A DNA stretch of 14,995 nt from Caryophanales bacterium UBA7057 (lineage in GTDB: Bacteria > Bacillota_I > Bacilli_A > RF39 > UBA660): contig DLAC01000025.1 in the NCBI GenBank assembly GCA_002493865.1, positions 1 to 14,995 on the forward strand, in the 5' to 3' direction. The position numbers and the translations under genes were made by a program. Of this stretch, positions 7,849 through 13,426 are shown piece after piece. Under the pieces are notes generated by a model. It saw only the letters and a program-made list of their open reading frames with translations. It was not told the origin of the DNA and did not search any database. The stretch's first letter is position 1. Each line of letters opens with the position of its first letter.

Positions 7849-8307
7849 ATGAATCAACTTTTTTTAGAAAAATTATTAGAAAATAAGCATTTATTTGAAA
7901 CATTATTAGAAATTGATCATAATGTGATGAATACCAGTTATTCATCAGATCAGATGGTTGCTTATATTGAATCTCTTCCTTTATTAGAAGAACAACCAAT
8001 CGAAATTCTTTCGAATAGTTTTATTCTTTCAAATGGGAATCCTTTCCATATTTTAAAGTTCCTATCTTTTGTGAATCCTCATACAAATTTTATTCTATTT
8101 CCAAATTATTCATTTATGGGAATCAATACTCTGTTTGTAAAAATATTTAATTTGGTTTATGGAAATGTCTGTGTCCTTGCAAAAGAAAAAAATTATCACC
8201 GATATTTTCAAGTACAAAATACCTTTTCTTCTATCTACATTTTAGGAGAAGAAATTGCTTACCTAGAAATGAAGAATGATTTTCCGAATGCTTTATGGCT
8301 TTCGTAA
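7849..8307 (+). CDS. Unrecognised 152-residue protein
   Basis: I do not recognise the family. The N-terminus is a Leu-rich helix (FLEKLLENKHLFETLLEID), followed by alternating hydrophobic strands and helices (EILSNSFILSNGNPF, TNFILFPNYSFMGINTLF, SSIYILGEEIAYLEM) that suggest a small alpha/beta fold. There is no signal peptide or metal-site cluster. AGAGGG at about 7839-7844 supports the ATG. The 18-base gap to the preceding gene and a terminator overlapping its stop codon make it the second and last member of that operon, so it may work with the 530-residue protein. Confidence 0.7.
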   Translation: MNQLFLEKLLENKHLFETLLEIDHNVMNTSYSSDQMVAYIESLPLLEEQPIEILSNSFILSNGNPFHILKFLSFVNPHTNFILFPNYSFMGINTLFVKIFNLVYGNVCVLAKEKNYHRYFQVQNTFSSIYILGEEIAYLEMKNDFPNALWLS

Positions 8308-8320
8308 TCATTCTTTTTTT
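8272..8320 (+). terminator. Intrinsic terminator of the 6238-8307 operon
   Basis: AAGAATGATT (8272-8281) pairs perfectly with AATCATTCTT (8306-8315). Inside it CGAA (8285-8288) pairs with TTCG (8301-8304). A run of seven T ends at 8320. The 5' arm lies in the last codons of the gene and the stop codon TAA (8305-8307) overlaps the 3' arm. Confidence 0.8.
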
Positions 8321-8364
8321 GTATATTATTTTTTATTTTGCTCACGCTATAAATGGTGATTTCT

Positions 8365-9075
8365 ATGGGAAATATTTTAGATGTCGTGGTTCGCAGTATC
8401 ATTTCTTTGGCTGTATTATTTTTAATTACTGAATTAATGGGAAAAAAGCAAATTAGTCAATTAAACTTATTTGACTATATCATTGGGATTAGTATTGGGT
8501 CTATTGCCGCTAGTCTAAGTGTCGATGATTCTATTAATTATATCGATGGTGCTTTGTCAATTGTTGTTTATGGGGTGTTTGCGACTTTAGTTTCTATTGT
8601 AACTGCCAAAAGTATTGTTTTGCGTAGATTTTTTATTGGGACTCCCTTAGTACTTATGAATGATGGTAAAATCATGTATGACAATTTAAAAAAAGGAAAA
8701 ATTGATATTAATGACTTTTTACAAACGGCAAGGGAAAATGGTTACTATGATATTAGTGAACTCAATTGTTCTATTTTGGAACCGAGTGGAAGAATTAGTT
8801 TCTTACCAAAGAGTAAATTTCTTCCAGCAACGCCCAATGATCATAAACTGAAAGTTTCCGAAAATGGGCTAGTCAGTAATTTAGTGATTGATGGAAATAT
8901 CATGGAGAAAAATTTAAAAAACATTGGAAAAGATGAAAAATGGTTAATGTCAAGACTGAACAAAATGGGATTTTCAGAAATTAGTCATATTTTACTTGTC
9001 ATTTGTGACAACAAGGAACAACTCACAGTTTACTTAAAGGAAGATACTATGGAAGGACTTCAAGTTTTTGAATAG
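8365..9075 (+). CDS. DUF421 (YetF/YcaP-like) membrane protein
   Basis: The 236-residue protein has three N-terminal membrane segments (about 4-24, 34-52 and 60-82), followed by a soluble domain that in this family faces the cytoplasm. Hallmarks of DUF421 are visible: the ELMGKKQISQLNLFDYIIGISIG block between and within helices 1-2, PLVLMNDGKIM, then a DINDFLQTARENGYYDISEL helix and the CSILEPSGRISFLPK strand pair. Bacillus homologues are implicated in spore-related and membrane functions, but no general activity is settled. I place the start at ATG 8365 because GGTGAT (8355-8360) precedes it; the ATG at 8353 would add four residues but has no ribosome binding site. It has a separate terminator on each side, so it is probably monocistronic, although I see no convincing -35 box for it. 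Confidence 0.88.
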   Translation: MGNILDVVVRSIISLAVLFLITELMGKKQISQLNLFDYIIGISIGSIAASLSVDDSINYIDGALSIVVYGVFATLVSIVTAKSIVLRRFFIGTPLVLMNDGKIMYDNLKKGKIDINDFLQTARENGYYDISELNCSILEPSGRISFLPKSKFLPATPNDHKLKVSENGLVSNLVIDGNIMEKNLKNIGKDEKWLMSRLNKMGFSEISHILLVICDNKEQLTVYLKEDTMEGLQVFE

Positions 9076-9090
9076 AGTCTTTTTCTTTTT
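9056..9090 (+). terminator. Probable terminator of the DUF421 gene
   Basis: TTCAA (9059-9063) pairs with TTGAA (9068-9072) across a 4-base loop, and an outer GAC (9056-9058) can pair with GTC (9077-9079) around a small bulge that contains the TAG stop. The tail is TCTTTTTCTTTTT. The stem is interrupted, so this is only moderately convincing. Confidence 0.45.
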
Positions 9091-9110
9091 GCGAATTGCT
9101 TTTTAGCATG

Positions 9111-9139
9111 TTGACTTTCCTCATAAAAAATAGTAAACT
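9111..9139 (+). promoter_or_regulatory. Promoter of the prepilin-like gene
   Basis: TTGACT (9111-9116) and TAAACT (9134-9139) are separated by 17 bases, 36 bases before the ATG. The -35 is good and the -10 is a 4-of-6 match. Confidence 0.6.
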
Positions 9140-9175
9140 GAAATCAAATATATCAATCATAATAGAGGTGTTTAT

Positions 9176-9640
9176 ATGACAAATGAAAAGGGATTAACTC
9201 TCGCCCAAATGGTATTACTCATCGTCGTTGTATTAATTGTTTTAGTTGTTATGGTTCCTCAGATTCTTCATTATATTACAGACTCTGAAACAGGAAGTTT
9301 TATTTCTTCGGCGCAGTTTTATGTTGATGAAGTGCGGAAACATTTAACACTGACTCAAGGATTCCCTGTAGATCAAGATGACAGTGTACCTTTTCGTATT
9401 TTAGATTTAGACCTTGATAAAAAGAAACAAAAGAGTGTTTATGGAAACAATTGGGTCAGTGAGAAATCTTATGTGATTTCTAAGAATATTGGAACAATGG
9501 AAGATCCTGTATATTCCTATTCGATTGCCTTACAAGATGAAGAAGGATACTGCTTAGAATTAACAGATGAGACGGTTCTTAAACGGGCTTCTGTAAAACG
9601 GAATGAGTGTAATATTATTAACTTTGATGATATTCAGTAG
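9176..9640 (+). CDS. Orphan prepilin-like (pseudopilin-type) protein
   Basis: The 154-residue protein begins with a short charged leader ending NEKG, then LTLAQM and an unbroken hydrophobic helix (about 12-31). This matches the class III prepilin signal, with cleavage expected between Gly6 and Leu7. The usual Glu at mature position +5 is Gln11. The rest is a polar domain expected outside the membrane, with a helix (about 43-58), a strand-rich C-terminal half and two cysteines (Cys126, Cys145) that could form a C-terminal disulfide loop as in pilins. GAGGTG at 9165-9170 supports the start. No prepilin peptidase, assembly ATPase or platform gene lies nearby, so any partner machinery is elsewhere. 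Assignment rests on the N-terminus; a single-anchored exported protein of another kind is the alternative. Confidence 0.65.
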   Translation: MTNEKGLTLAQMVLLIVVVLIVLVVMVPQILHYITDSETGSFISSAQFYVDEVRKHLTLTQGFPVDQDDSVPFRILDLDLDKKKQKSVYGNNWVSEKSYVISKNIGTMEDPVYSYSIALQDEEGYCLELTDETVLKRASVKRNECNIINFDDIQ

Positions 9641-9668
9641 AGACGAACTATCGTCTTTTTTCTTTTTT
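9641..9668 (+). terminator. Intrinsic terminator after the prepilin-like gene
   Basis: AGACGA (9641-9646), loop ACTA and TCGTCT (9651-9656) form a perfect hairpin that starts at the base after the TAG stop, followed by a T-rich tail to 9668. Confidence 0.85.
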
Positions 9669-9697
9669 GTAAATTTTTAAAATTTTTGTGGTATAAT
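9667..9697 (+). promoter_or_regulatory. Promoter of the CorA-type gene (extended -10)
   Basis: A perfect TATAAT (9692-9697) is preceded by TTGTGG, which gives an extended -10 TGG. The nearest -35 candidate, TTGTAA (9667-9672), has a long 19-base spacer, so the extended -10 probably carries most of the activity. Confidence 0.75.
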
Positions 9698-9728
9698 AGT
9701 GAAAACATGAATGGGAGGGGATGGAACT

Positions 9729-10679
9729 ATGTTAAAAATTTATAATACAGATATGAAAACAGGATCTTTTGATACTTTAAAGAAAATAAAAAAAGGATGT
9801 TGGATTGATGTAGTGAACCCGACCTTAGAAGATATTGAGTTTTTGACACATTCCTTTCATATGGATGCGAGTTTTATTGGGTATATTCTAGATGATGAGG
9901 AACAGCCAAGAATTGATTATGACGATGATGAAGACATTCGAATGGTGATTGTTGATGTACCTGTCCGTGAAAAAAAGAAAAGTGGTAATAATATCTCTAC
10001 AAGTCCTCTTGCTATTTTAATTATTAAAGACTTATACGTGGTTACAGTGTCTTTGCAAGAATGTGAAGTGTTAAAAGACTTTAAACAGGGGAAAGTAAAG
10101 GAATTCTTTTCTTATAAAAAGACACGATTTACCATTCAAATTCTTTATCGAACTGCGACTTTATATTTGCGCTATCTAAGAATTTTGAGTAAGGAAATTG
10201 AACGTTCTGAAAACAAGATGTTACATGCGACTAGTAACCGAGATTTGGTAAATTTACTAGGGATTGAAAAGAGTTTAGTTTATATTACGACATCCTTAAA
10301 ATCTAATGAAATGATGTTAGAAAAGTTTTTAAAAGGAAATTTTATTGTTTTTTATGAAGAAGACGATGAGTTATTAGAAGATGCAATCATCGAAAATAAA
10401 CAATGTATTGAAATGGCTAACCTTTACCGAGAGATTTTGAGAAGTACAACAGACTCTTATGCGACGATTATTTCTAATAACTTAAATGTATCTATGAAAT
10501 TTTTAGCGGGGGTTACCATTGTATTATCCATTCCAACGATTGTTTCATCATTTATGGGAATGAATGTACCATTAGGGATTTTTAGTGATCTGAATGCTGC
10601 TTTTCCTTTGCTAATTGTACTATCCTTAGTACTATCTTTGTTAGTTGCGTGGATTTTAAAGAAAAAGAATATGCTTTAA
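9729..10679 (+). CDS. corA: CorA-type magnesium/divalent cation transporter
   Basis: The 316-residue protein has the CorA plan: a large N-terminal cytoplasmic domain (about 1-250) with a long stalk helix (about 215-258) and two C-terminal membrane helices (about 258-277 and 292-311). The signature Gly-Met-Asn is at 277-279 (SSFMGMNVP), at the end of the first helix where the pentamer forms its selectivity ring. The short Lys-rich tail (KKKNML) is typical. Acidic stretches in the soluble domain (EED, DDDED) could take part in metal sensing. I place the start at ATG 9729 because GGGAGGGG (9713-9720) lies just upstream; an in-frame ATG at 9711 overlaps that ribosome binding site. Substrate could be Mg2+, Co2+ or Zn2+; Mg2+ is the default expectation. 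Confidence 0.93.
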   Translation: MLKIYNTDMKTGSFDTLKKIKKGCWIDVVNPTLEDIEFLTHSFHMDASFIGYILDDEEQPRIDYDDDEDIRMVIVDVPVREKKKSGNNISTSPLAILIIKDLYVVTVSLQECEVLKDFKQGKVKEFFSYKKTRFTIQILYRTATLYLRYLRILSKEIERSENKMLHATSNRDLVNLLGIEKSLVYITTSLKSNEMMLEKFLKGNFIVFYEEDDELLEDAIIENKQCIEMANLYREILRSTTDSYATIISNNLNVSMKFLAGVTIVLSIPTIVSSFMGMNVPLGIFSDLNAAFPLLIVLSLVLSLLVAWILKKKNML

Positions 10680-10694
10680 TTGACGCAATCTTGA

Positions 10695-10703
10695 TGGTAT
10701 GAT
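10695..10703 (+). promoter_or_regulatory. Putative promoter of the 374-residue hypothetical gene
   Basis: TGG TATGAT (10695-10703) is an extended -10 element. The TTGACG at 10680-10685 is too close (12 bases) to act as its -35, and GATAAT at 10706-10711 would be 20 bases from that box. The exact promoter is therefore uncertain. Confidence 0.5.
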
Positions 10704-10733
10704 AGGATAATTTCAATGGTTGGAGGGTTTTGT

Positions 10734-11858
10734 ATGAATATTACTGAATTTGTATCTAAGTTTACGGATTTAATTTCTTATCAGTTTGAACTGAGTATTG
10801 GTGGAAAAAGGAAAGATGAAATTGTAATAGATAAGAACTTTATTTCTGCAGATAATTTTAAGGGAAAAATGATTCCTTCTAGGAAAGCAAATGGAAAATT
10901 AGTCCCCCTACAAGATGTTTCTTTACCGATTAACTATCAGTTCCAAGTGGATGATTCTTTGGAAGAATATTTTGTGGTATATGATACATCCAGTGAATAT
11001 GGGGTGGCTAGTTTTAATCCAATTGATATGACTCGTAAGAATGGATCAAAACATGCAATTCGACTTTTAAATGAGGAAGGAATTCAATTTGGTGATATTC
11101 AATTAATATTAAATGCTTCTGGAGATATTACTACTAAGATTTGTTCTTATACAAATAGTGATTCTACTCACTTTGTGAGGCAGAGTGTCGATATAAAATA
11201 TTGTGATGGGAAATTTAAAAGAGAAGAAAGTACGTTTTATAAAGAACAAGATTTAAAAAGTCACATTGAAACGACTGCTCAAATCTGGCAAGTAGATGGT
11301 ATTACTACTGGAGTTTCTATTGTTAAACAAAGAATGAATAAAGTATCTGATTATCTCATTTATCATTTAGCAAGAGCAGAGTTTTCTAGTAATCAGACTG
11401 CAATTTCTGAGCCTATGTTTTGTCACGAAATTAATCAAATTATTCAGAAAGATTTAATCAAGTTTCAAGGACAATTTGTGGGAGAATATACAGGAAATAC
11501 GGTTTTAAGGACCGAAAATTCTTACCTTTTAGTGGTTCGTACTAGTGACCATGAATTTAACTATTATACAGAAATTGATTTAGAAGGAGTAGACCCTCTG
11601 ATTGGTGTATATTCTTCTGCGGAAGGGGATGTAGACTTCAGGGATTCAGAGTATTTTAAAAGAATCCAAACCTCTTCTAAAGAACCGAAGTTCAAAACTC
11701 AAATGATTGGTGGAGTAGAACAATTAGTTCCAAAAAATGGGGATGTTTGTTCTATGGAAGAGATAGAAGCATTTGAGCAATTTAAAAACCTATATCTAGA
11801 ATCGTTTGATGAATTAGGAAAAATGAAAGTAGGGAAACTTATGCAAAAGAGAAAATAA
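10734..11858 (+). CDS. Unrecognised 374-residue protein
   Basis: I do not recognise the family. The protein is soluble with no signal peptide or membrane segment. The N-terminus (MNITEFVSKFTDLISYQFEL) is an amphipathic helix. The rest looks rich in beta strands and turns (for example QFEL...IGGKRKDEIVIDKNF and SLPINYQFQVDDSLEEYFVVYD), with a helical segment around 200-250 and a helical, Glu-rich C-terminus (EEIEAFEQFKNLYLESFDEL). No catalytic motif stands out. The start at ATG 10734 is chosen because TGGAGGG (10721-10727) sits at ideal spacing; the in-frame ATG at 10716 precedes that site. It is followed by a strong terminator, so it is either monocistronic or the last gene after corA. Confidence 0.75.
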   Translation: MNITEFVSKFTDLISYQFELSIGGKRKDEIVIDKNFISADNFKGKMIPSRKANGKLVPLQDVSLPINYQFQVDDSLEEYFVVYDTSSEYGVASFNPIDMTRKNGSKHAIRLLNEEGIQFGDIQLILNASGDITTKICSYTNSDSTHFVRQSVDIKYCDGKFKREESTFYKEQDLKSHIETTAQIWQVDGITTGVSIVKQRMNKVSDYLIYHLARAEFSSNQTAISEPMFCHEINQIIQKDLIKFQGQFVGEYTGNTVLRTENSYLLVVRTSDHEFNYYTEIDLEGVDPLIGVYSSAEGDVDFRDSEYFKRIQTSSKEPKFKTQMIGGVEQLVPKNGDVCSMEEIEAFEQFKNLYLESFDELGKMKVGKLMQKRK

Positions 11859-11875
11859 ATGGTTTTCTCTTTTTG
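11845..11875 (+). terminator. Intrinsic terminator with the stop codon in its loop
   Basis: AAAAGAGAAAA (11845-11855) is perfectly complementary to TTTTCTCTTTT (11863-11873). The 7-base loop (11856-11862) starts with the TAA stop codon of the upstream gene. Confidence 0.8.
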
Positions 11876-11907
11876 TTCTTTTTCGTTTTAAATCTCATAT
11901 GTTATAG

Positions 11908-11936
11908 TGGAAAAATTTCCTATTTTGTGGTATTAT
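11908..11936 (+). promoter_or_regulatory. Promoter of the NfeD/SPFH operon (extended -10)
   Basis: TATTAT (11931-11936) preceded by TTGTGG gives an extended -10. A partial -35, TGGAAA (11908-11913, 4 of 6), lies at a 17-base spacing. The -10 region is nearly identical to those of clpB and corA. Confidence 0.7.
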
Positions 11937-11959
11937 GTAAATAGATTAGAGGTGATTCC

Positions 11960-12385
11960 ATGAGTGGAATTTGGTTAATTGTATTTGTTGCTTTATCATT
12001 TCTTGAACTAGCAACGGTTAATTTGGTATCCATTTGGTTTGCCATTGGAGCTCTCGCTAGTTTTGTTACAAGTTTGTTGACGGAAGATGCAACGATTCAA
12101 ATTGCAGTGTTCGTATTCGTTAGTTTCATCAGTTTAGTTTGTACCAAAAGTATTGTTAAGAAACTTCGTACCAAAGAAATTATTCCTACCAATTTGGACC
12201 GTGTGATTGGAAAAATTGGTATGGTAACTGAAGAAATTACAAAATTAGATCCAGGAGAAGTAAAAGTAGATGGGAAACGATGGACTGCTGTTTCTAGTAA
12301 AAAAATTCATGTAGGTAGTAAAGTAGAAATACTTTCTATAGATGGAGTAAAACTTTCCGTAAAAGAGGTAAAGGAGGAGGACTAA
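11960..12385 (+). CDS. NfeD-family membrane protein (short form)
   Basis: The 141-residue protein has two to three N-terminal membrane segments (about 3-22, 24-42 and 46-66) and a C-terminal OB-fold-type domain (about 80-140) with the family pattern IGKIGMVTEEI, GEVKVDGKRWTAVS and a closing VKLSVKEV. Short NfeD proteins are partners of SPFH proteins and are nearly always encoded beside them; they help organise membrane microdomains. There is no ClpP-like protease domain, unlike long NfeD. GAGGTGAT (11949-11956) supports the ATG. The SPFH gene starts 3 bases after the stop, and its ribosome binding site lies in the last codons here, so the two are cotranslated. Confidence 0.92.
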   Translation: MSGIWLIVFVALSFLELATVNLVSIWFAIGALASFVTSLLTEDATIQIAVFVFVSFISLVCTKSIVKKLRTKEIIPTNLDRVIGKIGMVTEEITKLDPGEVKVDGKRWTAVSSKKIHVGSKVEILSIDGVKLSVKEVKEED

Positions 12386-12388
12386 TTT

Positions 12389-13285
12389 ATGGGATGGATT
12401 CTTTTAATTATTCTATTATTGATTGTCGTATTCGGAGTAAAAATTATTCCACAATCAAGAGCAAAAGTAATTGAACGTTTAGGGTCATATCATGCGACTC
12501 TACAAACAGGATTACATTATGTAATTCCATTTATCGATCGTGTTGCGAGCGATATTAGTTTAAAGGAAATTGTTAAAGATTTCGCACCACAACCAGTAAT
12601 TACAAAAGATAATGTTACAATGCAGATTGATACTGTAGTGTATTTTCAAATTACAGATCCAAAATTATATACTTATGGTGTTGATAATCCAATTAATGCT
12701 ATTGAAAATTTAACAGCAACGACTTTGCGTAATATTATTGGAGATTTGGAACTTGACCAAACCTTAACAAGCCGTGATATCATCAATACCAAAATGAGAG
12801 CAATCTTAGATGAAGCAACAGATCCATGGGGAATTAAAGTAAATCGTGTAGAAGTAAAAAATATTATTCCACCACGTGACATTCAGGAAGCCATGGAAAA
12901 ACAAATGAGAGCAGAACGTGAAAGACGTGAAAAAATCCTTCAAGCCGAAGGTGAGAAGAAAGCAGCAATCCTTATCGCTGAGGGTGAAAAGGAAAGTGCA
13001 ATTTTAAGAGCAGATGCAAAACGTGAAACTCATATTCGTGAAGCAGAAGGTGAGGCACAAGCAATTGTAAAAATTCAAGAAGCTACTGCACAAGGAATTC
13101 GTTTATTAAAAGAGGCTGGTGCAGATGAATCTGTATTAAAATTAAAAAGTTATGAAGCAATGGTCGAGGTTGCAAATGGACAATCTACAAAAATCATTGT
13201 TCCAAGTGACTTACAAAATTTAGTCACTGCAGGTACTGTACTAGCTGAAACAATTAGTAAAAAGGAACCTAAAAATAAGGCATAA
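12389..13285 (+). CDS. qmcA: SPFH/band-7 membrane protein, QmcA/paraslipin-like
   Basis: The 298-residue protein has one N-terminal membrane anchor (about 2-20), then an SPFH domain (about 22-165) with the family sequences VIERLGSYHATLQTGLHYVIPF, DNVTMQIDTVVYFQITDP and an IPPRDIQEAMEKQM end. A long Ala/Glu/Lys coiled coil follows (about 165-240), built of EGEKKAAIL and EGEKESAIL-type repeats and used for oligomer formation. A short tail follows. SPFH proteins form large membrane cages or scaffolds that help regulate membrane proteases and lipid organisation. AAGGAGGAGG (12371-12380) is a near-perfect ribosome binding site inside the end of the NfeD gene. The NfeD-QmcA order matches the ybbK-qmcA type pairing known in many bacteria. 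Confidence 0.94.
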   Translation: MGWILLIILLLIVVFGVKIIPQSRAKVIERLGSYHATLQTGLHYVIPFIDRVASDISLKEIVKDFAPQPVITKDNVTMQIDTVVYFQITDPKLYTYGVDNPINAIENLTATTLRNIIGDLELDQTLTSRDIINTKMRAILDEATDPWGIKVNRVEVKNIIPPRDIQEAMEKQMRAERERREKILQAEGEKKAAILIAEGEKESAILRADAKRETHIREAEGEAQAIVKIQEATAQGIRLLKEAGADESVLKLKSYEAMVEVANGQSTKIIVPSDLQNLVTAGTVLAETISKKEPKNKA

Positions 13286-13324
13286 AATTAAATTCTTAGG
13301 AGATACTATAAATGGTGAAGCGTT

Positions 13325-13399
13325 ATGGCAAAGAATTATTACCGTAAATTGTATCGATTAGGTAAACGTTACTATGTCAATATTTTAAAACACAAATGA
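13325..13399 (+). CDS. Possible 24-residue basic peptide
   Basis: An ATG at 13325 opens a 24-codon frame ending in TGA at 13397-13399. The peptide has eight Lys/Arg, one His, five Tyr and no acidic residue (for example YYRKLYRLGKRYY). GGTGA (13314-13318) sits 6 bases before the ATG. A stronger AGGAGAT (13298-13304) is placed instead for an overlapping 11-codon frame (ATG 13312 to TAA 13347), which could couple translation into this one. The stop codon abuts a terminator hairpin. It lies 40 bases after qmcA and would share its transcript. It may equally be an untranslated 3' region. Confidence 0.4.
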   Translation: MAKNYYRKLYRLGKRYYVNILKHK

Positions 13400-13426
13400 A
13401 AGAGAACTTTAATTTTGTTCTCTTTT
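13399..13426. terminator. Terminator between the converging qmcA unit and ytqAB
   Basis: AAAGAGAAC (13399-13407) pairs perfectly with GTTCTCTTT (13417-13425) across a 9-base loop. On the plus strand the T-run is good. On the minus strand the tail is interrupted (TTTCATTTG), so it should be weaker in that direction. The leftward gene's stop codon (13409-13411) lies in the loop and its last codons form one arm. Confidence 0.8.

Noticed and set aside
7849..8307. Aldehyde-dehydrogenase-like fragment
   Set aside because: The strand/helix rhythm around SNSFILSNGNPF gave a faint impression of an ALDH Rossmann segment, but no catalytic Cys/Glu motif or cofactor motif supports it.
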